In this document: piece by piece, positions 10,914 through 23,112 of the stretch
Layout: every line of letters starts with the position of its first letter
Position numbering within the stretch: the stretch's first letter is position 1
Source of the DNA: Chaenocephalus aceratus
Taxonomy: Eukaryota > Chordata > Actinopteri > Perciformes > Channichthyidae
Reading direction: 5' to 3'
Length of the DNA: 64,000 nucleotides
Assembly: GCA_023974075.1 (NCBI GenBank)
Contig: CM043791.1
Coordinates: forward strand, 20,257,701 to 20,321,700
Notes under the pieces: model-generated
Databases searched by the model: none
Seen by the model: the letters and a program-made list of their open reading frames with translations, nothing else
What the model was told of the DNA's origin: nothing
Translations under genes and position numbers: made by a program

Positions 10914-11216
10914 CACATTCAGTACTGAATAGCCTGCCAGAATGAGTGATATCGGGGATTTTTCAATTGCATGCCCTCTCTCCTGCCTGTCGGCACTTAG
11001 AGAGCGGCCTTTTGTTCCCCTCTCTTGATCGTTTTTAACCAACACACTCTCACTCCCTAAGCGTCCAGGAGCGACGTTTGGTCAGTGTCCGTGGCGTCCA
11101 GTTGTGACGGTCCTAGGCTCCTTCAGCGTCATAAAGGGACGCAAATAGCTTTCAACTGATTGCAATGTATTCCCATCTGAGGCCGGATTTGACGCTCATG
11201 GAAGCACGGCATTCGT
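10914..11216. other. Junction between two DIRS copies with an unclassified insert
   Basis: No coding frame. The stretch about 11030-11190 (phrases such as AGCGTCCAGGAGCGACG and AGGGACGCAAATAGC) differs from DIRS sequence on both sides and resembles a dispersed fish repeat I cannot name. Confidence 0.35.
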
Positions 11217-12911
11217 TTGTGTCGGCTGCCCTTAAAGGCTCAATTCCAGCTGCGCAAACATGTTCTCTTCAGAACATGCCTGCGGTTAATGGGGCTCATG
11301 GCGTCAGCCATCCTGGTCGTACGACTAGGACGCTTACACATGAGGGAGTTTCAGCGCTGGGTAGCCGCCTTAAAACTAAACCCCGCGCGTCATGGCGTGC
11401 GGAGGGTAATGGTTACTGTGAAATGCGTAACGGCACTGCGCCACTGGCTGCACCCGACCTTTCTAGTACGGGGCGTGCCTATGGGTGCTGTCCTTTCACG
11501 GAAGGTGGTCACCACGGACGCATGTCTGACAGGTTGGGGAGGTATTTATGAAGGCCATCCGGTGAGGGGTCTCTGGAGCAGAGACCTCCAGCGGGCGCAC
11601 ATAAATTACCTAGAGCTTTTAGCGGTGTTCCTCTCCCTAAAACGCTTTCTGCCTTTTCTCAGAGGACACCATGTCCTCGTGAGGACAGACAACACGACCA
11701 CAATATCGTGTATAAACCGCCAAGGGGGTTTGCGTTCTCTCCAGTTACACATGCTGGCACGCAAACTGATCTTATGGAGCAGCGGGCGTCTCCTCTCTCT
11801 GAGAGCGACGCACGTACCGGGTGTGTTGAATCTCGGGGCAGATCTGCTGTCCAGAGGTGCACCACTTTATGCAGACTGGACTCTACATCCAAGGTTTGTG
11901 AGCCAGCTGTGGGTGCGTTATGGTAGAGCCGCGGTGGACCTGTTCGCATCAAAAGAAAATGCTCAATGTCAGCTGTTCTTTTCGATGCGCGACTTAAACG
12001 CACCGTTAGGCGTGGACGCACTCGCACACGTTTGGCCTTCGGGCCTTCTGTACGCGTTCCCACCCCTGGCTCTGATTCCCCAAACTCTGGCAAGAGTGAG
12101 GGAACAACGCCACACATTTATCCTGATAGCTCCGCACTGGCCCGCTATGTACTGGCTGGCGGAGATTTATCAGCTGCTGTGCGGGCAGCCATGGCAGCTC
12201 CCACTACGCAGGGACATACTGTCCCAGGCGGGGGGAGAGATTTTTCACCCACACCCAGAGCGCTTGGCCTTATGGGCCTGGCCCGTGAGTGGTACAACCT
12301 GAATACAGTGAGACTCCCTCATAGGGTGATAAACACTATTCAGAGTGCGAGAGATTCCTACACCAGGTCTTTCTAACATAGTGCTGTTACTTGTCCTGGC
12401 TTCCGCCAGGCGAGCCAGTAATGTTTTCATGCACTATCTGTACATGTACCCAATGGACATTGAGGCATTTCCTCCGCCGCTGGGTCCCTCCGGGGAACAG
12501 CAGCGGGATTTGCTGTGTCCAGTTCGTGCTTACGCACCTGTATGGACAGATCAGGGGTACTTGTCATAATGACCAACTCCTGGTGTCCTGGGCTAACCCT
12601 TATAAGGGCAAGCCTGTTACTAAGCAACGGCTCTCCCACTGTCTTGTGGAAGCTATTGCTTTGGGGCCCATACGAGTCAGAGTTCGCAGGCACCCTCGGG
12701 TCCGCGAGCTCTTTCAACTCAGGGTCTGGCTGCATCCTGGGCTCTGTCCAGGGGGTGATTTCCCCTGACTTTGACGTCAAGATCACCAGCCAATCAGGAT
12801 TGGCGTAATGAGATTGATGCTTCTGTTTGCTCCGCGATGAGGCGCATCCCATAGTGAGACATCTCACTTCATGTTACTCTGAGGCCTGGGGTTACGTAAG
12901 TAACCTATAGT
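11217..12911 (+). mobile_element. Second DIRS fragment (RNase H to right terminal repeat)
   Basis: A frame from 11217 to 12302 matches the RNase H region of the first DIRS (VVTTDACLTGWGG, RTDNTTTISCINRQGG, LNLGADLLSRG) but is clearly a different family. The tyrosine recombinase follows at 12255-12780 in broken form: a piece of its N-terminus, an internal deletion near 12370, the SARRASN arginine block, then frameshifts. A degenerate C-terminal block lies near 12690-12765. It ends in a terminal repeat like those at 47.1 and 56.1 kb. The 5' part (gag and polymerase) is missing. Confidence 0.8.
12755..12911 (+). repeat. DIRS right terminal repeat
   Basis: It shares long phrases with 47160-47439 and 55990-56130, such as ATCACCAGCCAATCAGGATT, CCCATAGTGAGACAT and GGGTTACGTAAGTAACCTAT. 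The repeated copies in both orientations identify it as a DIRS terminus. Confidence 0.75.
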
Positions 12912-15425
12912 TCTGCTTTGATCTTGCACAACAGCGAGAAGGCTGCAGACTCCAGCGGCTCATTTTGAACATCTGGGCTCATCAAGGTCCGTTTCTGGTC
13001 AGCATACTATTTTGGAACATGCACATGAACCTGAACAGTGCTATGAAATTCCCTTTATCGAGAACATCTGCTTTTTACTGTGTCCACAGAGGGATGTCCT
13101 CCTTGGCACAAAATAACACAATTTGTCCCAGCTGATTACCCTTTTAGCCATTGTTGTGGCAGTAAAATAACATCAGCAAAGAAAGCCTGCCAGTGGGAAC
13201 CATAGCAACCAGTTATGTTCTGTCATACAATTTGTTTACAACAGTTCTGTTTCAGTCTGAATACAAGTTAAACACACACAAGTCAACATAAATCAAACTT
13301 ACATACATTTCTGTTTTTTTTGTAACTGTGTTTGTTGTATGATGTCCTTTTGTTGTTCTGTTTATGCTTTTATGTTTCATGTGGAACCTACTTGAACAGG
13401 TCTCCCTTGGAAAAGAGATCAATGATCTCAATGGGATTTTATCTGTATAAATAAAGGTTTGAAATGAAATGAAATGAACTGTGTTGCTAGCTACGTGCCT
13501 GCTGGCATATGCTCATACTTTAAAGGCCCAGGCCACAATTCTTAACACTTCTACTTTGAGTAAATCCTGCATGTAATTTATTAAATGCAAAAGTATTTTT
13601 TGATTTGCCTTACCTTGAATGTAAAGAAGATAATTATTCTACAATCGCTCAGTGTTTTAAAGTAGCCATTTGAAGTGAAGGTACAGTTGGTATTCGGTTA
13701 GGATTAAGCCAGGCATTAGCTACGGCCCACATTGGGCTGTACTCACTCATTTGATCTCCTGTTAACCTGAAAAAAGCTCTTTGTCTCTTTTTAACACATT
13801 TTAATTTGTCTGTGAGCCTTCCTCCTTTGTACCCTGGGGCGCCAGTGCTGGCAACATTTTTCCTTTGTGTGTATTATTTGTTCAGAGTGGCAACTGACAC
13901 ACAATGATAATGTTTCAAATGATTAATAGTGTTATAAAAAATACAACAATAAACACATTGTAATATCAATAGTAGTATTAATAACATATGTTTGGTGTGA
14001 ACGTTGTTGTCCTTATATAAAAAGGCCTGTTTCTTACGTGGATGTACCCGCAGTGTTGATTTTGTAGCAGGGGAAATTCTGTCACATTTTTAAAGTGGAG
14101 GCACCCAGCATTGTCATCTTCTGTGCCCCCTCACGAAAATCACATGCCCTGTCAAGTGATGAGCTCTGGCGCCGAGGCTGGTTAAGATGTCTCACTCTAG
14201 ATAGGTGTGTGTTTCGACTTGAAAAAACACATATAAACAAAAAGATAACATCTGTAACTGCTGCAGACAGCCAACAGACACACATCCTTCACATATATCA
14301 CTTTAATTGTTGTGTTGTAGGTTGTTTATTTTGGAGTGGTGTTTCCAGCTGAGCACATCACTGAATACACTGACAAAAACCTATGCCATCAAGTTTCACA
14401 ATGCTGACCAGGAAGTCGAAAGCAAAAGGCAAATGGGATTTTTCCATTGAATTTAGGAATAGTGGATTAATACTTTTATGATTTTTGAAGCTTAAATGCA
14501 AACCGCCAACTAGACTATAGACAAACTACATTGAACTTTGGATATTCACAAGTTGAGTATTTACTGTTTTGTAGAACACAAAGTGAGCATCTCTTATGCT
14601 CGTGTTAACACAGCCTTATGCCAGACAACCAACTAAAAAAGTTGACTTTGTGACAAGAAAACCAGAAGTGGTATAACGCAAATACATTTCTGCGTTTTTA
14701 GGACTCATTCCTGACAACTTTGTAAAGAATAAACGAAAGAACATGATCCTCTATAAAGCTTTTCTGGAGTCTGAATCACATGCATGACTTGAAAACGACC
14801 TTTCATTTGAAAGTAAATGCAATATAGTATCTACAGTACATTGCACATTGTGCTTGTTCAAGCACAAACATCCTGGCTGGAAGAGGTCTGTTTCACAAAG
14901 TTCATGATAAATGTATTACCACCCCAGGGTAAGAATATTTCTAACTATTCATCAGAGAAGTAAATCACACGCAAAGTCTTTCGAAATACTAGAGTTGTTA
15001 ATTATTCGAGAATCTCACCTCAATGAACGGAGTAACATGCAAACACTGGTTCAATCAGGTGCGGAATGTGAGGAGTGTTGCAAATTGAGCTGTTGTTCAC
15101 ACTCGGTGACCTCAACATTAAACTGTTGCTGTGTCAAATGTATTATTACATTTTTTTCAAAAAGTACATTAGTGAGGAATGTTAGCCACTCTAAAGATTA
15201 ACAAAAAATAACCTTCAACAAACTTTGTTGAACAATAGAGCTCTTTCCAATACGTTATCTCCTAACTATGAGCGATGGGATCTTTTATAAACACATCTCC
15301 TGCTATGGTTATTAGACTTGAAATATTTACGGTTTGAGGTGGGTGGGGCGCAGTTGGGGAAGGAGGTACACACTTCCAGGTAGAATTGAGATTAAGTAAA
15401 ACTAAGAATTGAATCTGATGACAGT
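12912..15425. other. Intergenic sequence, one LINE tail
   Basis: AT-rich with no gene or coding element I recognise. At 13398-13480 a LINE 3' end (CTCCCTTGGAAAAGAGAT ... AATAAAGG followed by GAAAT units) is the only clear feature. Confidence 0.5.
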
Positions 15426-15860
15426 ACACTGTAAAAAAAGATCGTAATTTTACAGGAAATAACAGTACAGTTTTATAGTAATTATCATTTTTTTTTTTAA
15501 ATAACTTGCAAAAACCTGTAAAATGACAGATATTAACTATAAATTAACAACCCAAAACATTATTTTAAGTATTTTGACAATAATAACAAATAACGTTTAT
15601 TTCATTTTTTTTTACAGTAAATGTACTATATAATATTTACAGTATTTTTGCACTTTCAGAAAATACATGCAGATGTACATAAAATAAAAAGTATTATCTG
15701 TAATTAAATATGTAACTCGTAATATAAAAGTGTATTACTATTATAAGACTTTAAGATATTTCTTTGTAATTTTAAGGTAAACATAAAACTGTAAAAAAAG
15801 CGTCAAATAAAAAAGTAAAACATTTTTACATAAATCATTTTCTCAATATGCGATTGAATC
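15426..15860. repeat. AT-rich MITE-like repeat with ACTGTAAAAAA ends
   Basis: Begins CACTGTAAAAAAAG and ends in a similar AAACTGTAAAAAAAGCG, with repeated TTTTACAG and CTGTAAAA in both orientations between. It resembles small palindromic DNA elements frequent in fish. No target duplication was identified. Confidence 0.45.
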
Positions 15861-15962
15861 CACCACAAACACAAAATATCCAATGTTGAAACAAAAGTAA
15901 ATAAATATGTTTTCATTAAATTCCTAACTTATTATATTGTAAACATCTACAGTAGACAATAT

Positions 15963-16249
15963 TGTAACGTTCGACAAAGGGAGTCGGAAACAGGCTTCAA
16001 GTTATGGAGGGTTTATTAACTCCTTTGTTCACTCACGGACACAGGTTACATGTACAGGTTGCAGGTGTATCCTCACACACACTCTACACCCCAACTCACA
16101 CACATATAGGGTCAACGTCACAACTTCCCTCTGCTCCCCCAACCACAGGCCCGCACCCCGACCAGCATCACTGTGCAGCTCTGTGATTGGCAGAGAGACG
16201 GGGGATGCTTGAGTGACACACTCAGCACCCTATACAGGGTCGCTACAAT
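15963..16249 (-). mobile_element. Candidate solo LTR
   Basis: Bounded by TGTAACG and CGCTACA with ATAT/AATAT on both outer sides. On the - strand it begins TGTAGCGACCC, like LTRs of fish Gypsy-type retrotransposons. There is no internal coding sequence. It could instead be a small DNA element. Confidence 0.4.
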
Positions 16250-16375
16250 ATCATTAAAAAAGAAAAATCATAGAAAGTGGAGAAATCTCTGCAGGGAGGA
16301 CCAAGGTTTAAAACACACACTGTTATTTACTCAACAATAAGTCACAGTTATCCTTGTTTTATGTATGTGTTCTGT

Positions 16376-16572
16376 TGCAGTGTTTTTTTTTTCATTGGTC
16401 AATATACAGTAATAAGCCATAGTCTTACATGCAGTATCATGTATGGTTTTCGGATTCTGGCCGACAGCCAGAGGTATCAACTGTCTAATGTACAATGCCT
16501 TGTCTTTTGCTGCTGCAGCGTAAATATTTCCCCAATTGGTATCAATAAAGTACTTCTTATTTTATCTTAATC
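16376..16572 (+). repeat. LINE/SINE 3' tail
   Basis: Ends CCCCAATTGGTATCAATAAAG followed by TTATTTTATCTTAAT, the common fish LINE terminus. The same type recurs at 23430-23500. Confidence 0.5.
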
Positions 16573-17481
16573 CTCAAATATTAGCAAATGTTACTTTAAA
16601 AAAACCAAAAAACATTGATGTGACTACATACACATATCGATATGTTGTATAAATATTGCAAATCAAAACCTTTATTGACCACTAATTACCAAAAATTTCA
16701 TTTCTATCCTGGTATTAATGCATTCAAATCGTGATTCAAATGGCCCGCCACGAACTTCCGGGGAACTATTGAGTCTCCCTGAACCACGTGACGATCAAGC
16801 ATTTTGGACTTCCGTTGTTGCAACTCTTTTATCTATATGGCGCTGGCCCTGACTAATCACAGGTTGGCAGGGGCATGACGTGAGCCTTGTCTGATTGGTC
16901 AATCCCTCCATTTTTTTCACCAAGGGAAGCCAATAGAGAACCGCAGTGACGCGTCGTAAAACCCGGAAGTAAGTTAGCATTTTTAGCACCTCCGGTTCCT
17001 TCGTCAAAAAGCAATGCATTTTCTCCATAGGGTTTTGGAAAATAGCTCGAAATAAGGTCTGTGGTTGACACAAATTTAAGAGATAAATCACGTTTTGTTC
17101 TATGACATTAAATACATCAGCAGTGATCCCACTGGTGATTTTTGAAGAGTTTACGTGTCTGAAAAACGATGGTTGTTACCGAGTGGCTGAATAGGACTAC
17201 AGAAATGGTCGAGGCCGTTGTACGTCATTACGCCTAACACGTAAACACTCCCGCTAAGTTTGTTTTCCCCTGTGTTCTGCTTGAAAGCAAGTACCTGCCT
17301 ATCTTTAGTATCTGTATATCTATATCTGACCATTAGAATCTGTATTTTTGAAATTGTCGTTTTTAACACCGTAGTTTTACAAATTATAGAATAATTAATT
17401 ACCAGTGTTTTCCAATTTTACTCGGCAGTTCGTTTCGTTAGCTAACGTTAGCTAAAGCTAGCGCTACTAGTTAGCTACGCA

Positions 17482-17594
17482 ATGGTTTGTTGCTTTGCTC
17501 CGGGTTGCAGCCACAGGTCTTTGCATGAAACGTGCTCGTTCTATCGTTTCCCGGCCAATGTTTTCCAAAGGAGAGTCTGGATTCGTGCTATCAG
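17482..17594 (+). pseudogene. THAP zinc-finger exon (transposase exon 1)
   Basis: ATG 17482 opens 37 codons with the start of a THAP domain (MVCCFAPGCSHRS, SFYRFP, VWIRAI) and ends at AG|GTAAGC. A possible next exon at 23753-23800 has a matching phase across the Ngaro insertion, but the rest of the THAP domain (the CSxHF part) and the catalytic domain are not seen. A host THAP gene is the alternative; the converging YqaJ gene favours a transposon. Confidence 0.6.
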
Positions 17595-17833
17595 GTAAGC
17601 TGACGTTACATTTTTGTCCATGTCACGGTGAAATGTAAATGATGGGTAGTGACTGTATCGCCGTTTTAGAGATGGCGCTGCTGAAAAGACCGCAACATAA
17701 ATAAAGACAATGAATACATCCTATTAAAACCTGTGTGGCTTATATGATAAGTCTAATTAGTACAAGCAGCATAACGTTTCACCATGTGACTAAAGATTGT
17801 AGTCAGGGAAATCAGTTTAACATATTGAACTAA

Positions 17834-18047
17834 TGAAGCTTAGCGCAAGTTCAGACAGGAAGACCTAACACTCCGTATTGCTCGTCATGGCAATACTTGC
17901 TCCCTGCATCTAAATGACAGGGAGCGCCACTCCTCAGCTAACCTATCACGCCCCTCCATTTACAAGCCTAATGATCGCACCTGTTAATCCCTCTATATAT
18001 GCTCTCCCCTGTTCTATCAGCTGTCTTCCAGGTGTCAACGCGCAACC
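17834..18047 (+). repeat. Ngaro split repeat A1
   Basis: Matches A2 at 22461-22674 over 214 bp with a single difference noticed (CCCC versus CGCG context near 17951). Confidence 0.9.
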
Positions 18048-18489
18048 AGCAGCAGAGCTTCGTCCCAGCTCCAGGCATTATTCATCAGCTCCGCAGTCTG
18101 GCGGATTAAGCTACAGGCGGCGTTCCCCAGTCGGCTAGCGGTTCCAGCCGGCCGCCCCGCAAACCCGGACGCGAGAGGAAAAGACAAGGAAATCGGGCTC
18201 CACGGAAGTTCCTCCGGCTTAATGGAAACGGGCTACTTCACCCAAACAATTGACGTACGCCTTCAGTCTCTCAAGAGGGTATCACTGGCTTCAGGGCCGC
18301 TCAAATGCGGCGCTTCCGGCTTCACGCGAAACGGGTCCTCATCGCATGCGAAGCTTTACCCATTCTGGCTTCAAACCACAACCCCTCCTGCAGGCAGGCA
18401 GGGCTCAAGCTACATCCCATTGAAGCTACTTCCTCCTGCGCCTCACTCTAAAATAGGCGTCAGAGTAGCGCTGGCAAGAGGGGTAAGGT

Positions 18490-18935
18490 GAGTTCCAGGC
18501 AGTGTTGGGTGTAACGCGTTACAGTATGGAGTTTCAGTAACGTATTACTTGCATTACTAATGCAGTCGGGTAATTACTACCCATTACAATGCTCAGTAAC
18601 TAACGCAGTTTCAAGCTTCAACACAGCGTTACCTGAAATGTATGGCGCCAACTCATTTCTAATATGCAAAAGACAAACAAATGCGTCTATGATGTATTTT
18701 CGATCAGACGAGATCTCTCTCCCCGGTCTGCGTGCGAGGGGGCGGGGCAGTTTACACACACACGCAGCTGCTACATGCAGCGGAGCACTCTGCGGAGGTG
18801 GCGGAGAGAACGCGCTCCGAGGTGTGGTTAAACTTTACCCGTCTCGACGTGGAGAATGCTCGTTGCCAAAAGTGCAATAAGAGTTTAGCTTTTGTCTAAA
18901 CATTTATCAAAGTGCAGCACATTCAGACAGAGGAA
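18490..18935 (+). mobile_element. hAT fragment with BED zinc-finger start, inside Ngaro
   Basis: Begins CAGTGTTGGGTGTAACGCG, a frequent hAT terminus in fish. Near 18820-18890 the frame EVWLNFTRLDVENARCQKCN matches the start of a BED-type zinc finger (tryptophan, then C-x2-C), then stops. A further GC-rich non-coding stretch follows to about 19390. Confidence 0.55.
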
Positions 18936-19393
18936 TGCACCGTTTTCGACTGTCTAGCAGCTCTGTAGCCCCATCCACGAGTAAACGTATCCACGTGAGG
19001 TGTCATGTATGCTGGCAGCAACACACAGAGTTCACTAAAGTATACAGACATGGGTTAATAATTAGAGTTAACTGAGTATTTTATTTTGTTGGGCTAGAGT
19101 CTCTTTTCCGGGAATAATAGTCAAAGCCGTCAGGTGCAGCATAGGCAAGACGAGAAGATTTGTCATAACTTTAACGAAAACGTCTGCTACCACCCATATC
19201 GTACATTCCTCCACATCTGCAGTCCTGCAAGGACGCTCATCCGAGGTCTGTATGCCCCAGGCGCAACCGCAGCTTTGCCAGTACCTCGCGCCAGGACCAC
19301 ATGGAAAATAATCGTTCAAACCCCCCCCCCACCCGCATTAACGCCACACATTAGCGCGGCCGTATCTACTCACTCAGACACTCAATGAGTCTT

Positions 19394-19460
19394 CGTTTTT
19401 ATTCACGGATGCTGCCCATCCGTGGGGTTTTTGGGGAGTTTCTTCAGGGAGAAAGAGAAG
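19394..19460 (+). pseudogene. Ngaro RNase H remnant
   Basis: A short frame reads FLFTDAAHPWGFWGVSSG, the opening of the RNase H domain of tyrosine-recombinase retrotransposons (catalytic D in FTDA). It is too short to be functional; the reverse transcriptase itself was not found. Confidence 0.6.
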
Positions 19461-19979
19461 TTCACGTAAGATGATAGAAGACAGTCTAATCACCCAATCA
19501 AGTGCATCTATGTCTCACCGTGGCGTAATTAAACTGCTAATTAAGCTAGTCCCATATCATGGGTCATGTTTCAGTATTTACCTAAGCATACATCATTTTA
19601 TGCTGCGCATATTGTCTCATTTATATTGGTTCATGCTCACATGGCTTACGATAAACCAGGGTATAACATTCATGTATCATTGTACTCAAGCTAACAGCTG
19701 CATTACATTGTCTACATCTCCCTCTTCCCCCGGACATCGACTCGTGCCGGCAATCCTAGATCTCTCAGTTTACCTATGGTAAACATGCATGTCTTAATAG
19801 CATTTCAGGGCTTCGTCCAGGATAGGTGCAGCAACCCTGCCGCAATCAAGGTAATTATTCCTCATCCCTACAACAACCAGACGGCCATCCAAGATCTCTT
19901 TCCTGGTATCTATACATTTAGTGGTAGTGTTCATCTGTGCATGTTTAACCCTGCATCGCAGGTCATCGACCATCGTGTC

Positions 19980-20320
19980 GGCAAGGTTTAGTGGTAGTGT
20001 TCACGTAAGCCCGGCGCTGATTCCGGCCGTCGACTTCCGAGTCAGCATCCTATGATGTACAGTAAGCCCGGCAGCGATTCCGGCCGTTGTTTAGTGGTAG
20101 TACGTAAGCCCGGCCTGATTCCGGCCGGTGGCTCTCGGGTCAAGCATCTTATGATGTACAGTAAGCCCAGCAGAGAACAGTAAGCCCGGCAGCGATTCCG
20201 GCCGTTGTTTAGTGGTAGTGTTCTCGTAAGTCCGGCGCTGATTCCGGCCGTCGACCTCGGGTCAGCATCTTATGATGTACAGTAAGCCCGGCAGTGATTC
20301 CGGCCGATTGTTTAATCCAC
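19980..20320. repeat. Tandem repeats of GTAAGCCCGGC...GATTCCGGCCG units
   Basis: About five units of GTAAGCCCGGC-x-GATTCCGGCCG alternate with TTTAGTGGTAGT and CATCTTATGATGTACA spacers, giving a variable higher-order period of roughly 60-130 bp. Each unit contains a CCGG-centred near-palindrome. It sits in front of the Ngaro recombinase. Confidence 0.75.
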
Positions 20321-20479
20321 ATGTTAATCTCTCATTTCATCCATAGATCACCGCAGTCAGCCCACAAGATGTTCCGGAACCTCTGCCCAGGAGCAGCGCT
20401 CAACCCGTCAGGATTCCTCCCCTGCATCTCCTCTCTCTCTCTTAAATAGAAGCCCCCTAGAAAGGCACCTCGAATCAGC

Positions 20480-21419
20480 AGGTTTATGAGGAAGGGCTTA
20501 GCGCGTCTACCCTCAAAACATATGATTCGCTTGGAGAACGTTTGCGACGTTTCGCTTTTCCGTAGGCATCACACTTAAAACTGTTCTCATCTCCACCGTG
20601 TGTGCCTTCATGTGCTACTGCGCCACTGATCGCCACCTCAAACCCCAATACATCCGGGGCCTCTTAGCAGGAGTTCAGTTTAAAGTTCGCGTTCCGATCC
20701 CGGCTTTCCCAGCCTGTTCGCAAACCAGTCAGTCAAACTCATCCTCAAAGGTCTCATTAAAACTTTTCCCCCGTCTTAGACCGGAGACGCCCTATTACAC
20801 TCTCCACTTTACGCCTCATGCTCTCCAAACTTAGAAGTGGGTTATTCTCCCCTTATATCGATGCACTACTCGATGCTCTATTTCTCCTAGCTTTTTATGC
20901 CTTTCTCAGACCAGGCGAATTTACCACAGCTTCCCTTACTTTCGATTCCAATCGAGACGTCAGCTTTCTGACATATCCTTTCACGCTAGCCACTTTAGTT
21001 TATATCTTTAACACTCCAAATGCGGCGGCGCCTGCTCCGTCATCGCCGCCCGCATCGACTCCCAGTTCTGCCCTTATAAGGCCATGATCAAGTTCCTACG
21101 GCTTAGACCTACCTCTAATCCTCTCTCACCATTATTCCTTATCTCAGGGAATTTTCCTTTAACGCAACGACAGTTCAATGTCTATTTAAAACAAGTCCTC
21201 ATTAAATCCGGGTTATCACCTCTTCTATACACGGGGCACTCCTTTAGAATAGGCGCAGCTACTTCCGCTGCTAATCAAGGTGTCTCATCCTCATCCCTGC
21301 AACAACTCGGACGGTGGTCCTCCTCCGCTTTCTCATCCTACATTCGCCCCGACCTCAATGCCGTGCTGGCTATCCAAAGGTCTCTCCAAACCTTAACAAA
21401 TTGGTACGTATGCATATAA
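20480..21419 (+). pseudogene. Ngaro tyrosine recombinase
   Basis: Pieces in different frames: an N-terminal core-binding part (about 20490-20700), a catalytic part at 20818-21087 with the arginine block FLRPGEFT, and a C-terminal part at 21084-21419. The last piece has GHSFRIGAATSAA (H-x-x-R), LGRWSS and the tyrosine of SSYIRP near 21340. All catalytic motifs are present but at least two frame changes and stops break the gene. Confidence 0.8.
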
Positions 21420-21544
21420 CTGGTGGTGGTTCTTAGCATGTCAGCACGTATGTCGCCCCGCGGCTCATGTTTATTTCTGCATATCTAAACCTGTATGTCC
21501 AGGCTGTAAAACCTTCGGGTCTGTATAACGTGTCCCTGCTAAAG

Positions 21545-22170
21545 CAGGTTGCCCCGCAAGAGAAAAGGTTCGGGAAGCCTCGCACGTTCGGGGCGCCCCG
21601 GGGTGCTGGTCGGGTCGCTCGGTGCGTCCGGGTAGTCCCCGCTCACCCGGGATGCCCCGTACGTCCGGGACGCCCTGTACGGCCAGGATGCCCCCTCCGG
21701 GATGCCCCGTACGTCCGGGACGCCCTGTATGTCCAGGATGCCCTGTATGTCCAGGATGCCCTGTATGTCCAGGATGCCCTGTACGGCCAGGATGCCCCGT
21801 ATGTCCGGGTTGCCCTGTACGTCCAGGATGCCCCGTACGTCCGGGAAGCCCCGTATGTCCGGGTCGTGAAACCTCCGGTCCGTATAATGTTTCCCTGCTA
21901 AAGTCAGGTTACCCCGAACATTCGGGAAGCCTCACACGTTCCGGGTGCCCCGGGGCACTGGTCGGGTCGCTCGGTGCGTCCGGGTAGTCCCCGCTCACCC
22001 GAGATGCCCCGTACGTCCGGGACGCCCTGTACGGCCAGGATGCCCCCTCCGGGATGCCCCGTACGTCCGGGACGCCCTGTACGTCCAGGATGCCCCGTAC
22101 GTCCGGGATGCCCCGTACGTCCGGGATGCCCCGTACGTCCGGGAAGCCCTGTACGTCCAGGAAGGATGCC
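21545..22170. repeat. GC-rich 18-bp minisatellite in a two-copy higher-order repeat
   Basis: Units like GGATGCCCTGTATGTCCA repeat about every 18 bp. The whole block, with its CTCGGTGCGTCCGGGTAG leader, occurs twice (start about 21545 and about 21905). Because the unit length is a multiple of three, frames on both strands stay open; these are not genes. Confidence 0.9.
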
Positions 22171-22283
22171 CGGGAGGCATCAGTCACTTAAATCCTCACA
22201 TGTATTAACCTCTCCTTTCCATCCATAGATTTCCGCTGCATCCCACAAGGTAAGATTATTCACATTCAATACTTCATTCTTTT

Positions 22284-22461
22284 GGGGGTTCATCGGAAAC
22301 GGTTCTTCCCTTCCCGATTGATATCCTACAAAAAACCTGGGCCTAATCGCCAAAACAACATTTCATTCATTTGTGATGAACTGTCATCATTATGTTTCAT
22401 TGATATAATGTGACCGATAATAAATATGTATTCCATACATCATGTCTCTCCTGATTGAAAT
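22284..22461 (+). repeat. Ngaro split repeat B1
   Basis: 178 bp, nearly identical to B2 and fused directly to A2. Confidence 0.9.
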
Positions 22462-22674
22462 GAAGCTTAGCGCAAGTTCAGACAGGAAGACCTAACACTC
22501 CGTATTGCTCGTCATGGCAATACTTGCTCCCTGCATCTAAATGACAGGGAGCGCCACTCCTCAGCTAACCTATCACGCGCCTCCATTTACAAGCCTAATG
22601 ATCGCACCTGTTAATCCCTCTATATATGCTCTCCCCTGTTCTATCAGCTGTCTTCCAGGTGTCAACGCGCAACC
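22461..22674 (+). repeat. Ngaro split repeat A2
   Basis: 214 bp matching A1, starting directly at the end of B1. Confidence 0.9.
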
Positions 22675-22789
22675 CTCCTCCACCCTTTCGCCTCCTGCTT
22701 TCAACTCCATGCATGCACACACATGCATTTCCAAACATTCGGACTACCTATGTTGCAAATGTATTATCTTTTCAATTTACACACGGCAT

Positions 22790-23040
22790 CTATTGCACGT
22801 CTGTCCGTCCCGGGAGAGGGATCCCTCCTCTGTTGCTCTCCCTGAGGTTTCTCCCATTTTTCCCTTTAAACTGGGTTTTCTTCGGAAGTTTTTCCTTGTA
22901 CGATGTGAGGGTCTAAGGACAGAGGGTGTCGTATTGTCATACTGATATTCTGTACACACTGTGAAGACCACTGAGACAAATGTAACATTCGTGATATTGG
23001 GCTATATGACTAAACATTGATTGATCGATTGATTGAACTC
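22790..23040 (+). repeat. LINE 3' tail between A2 and B2
   Basis: Contains GGATCCCTCCTCTGTTGCTC, GTGTCGTATTGTCATACTG and a final (TTGA)n tail, a common fish LINE terminus; it seems to have inserted between the split repeats. Confidence 0.5.
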
Positions 23041-23112
23041 AGGACCAAGCTTAACCTTCTCCCTTCCAACCGGACCTAACCACTTATCACCACCCCCAGT
23101 GTCTAGACCCAG

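Noticed and set aside
15963..16249. Full LTR retrotransposon
   Set aside because: No second LTR, primer site or gag/pol nearby; kept only as a candidate solo LTR.
17482..17594. A host THAP-domain gene
   Set aside because: Only one certain exon, no continuing THAP domain, and a converging SWIM-YqaJ gene nearby; a transposon remnant is simpler.
21660..22160. Possible CRISPR-like array of short repeats
   Set aside because: Units are contiguous with no unique spacers, and the genome is eukaryotic.
21467..22228. Open frames rich in Y-V-R-D-A-P or G-C-P-V-R-P on both strands
   Set aside because: The 18-bp minisatellite gives stop-free frames automatically; there is no start, codon bias or homology to support a protein.
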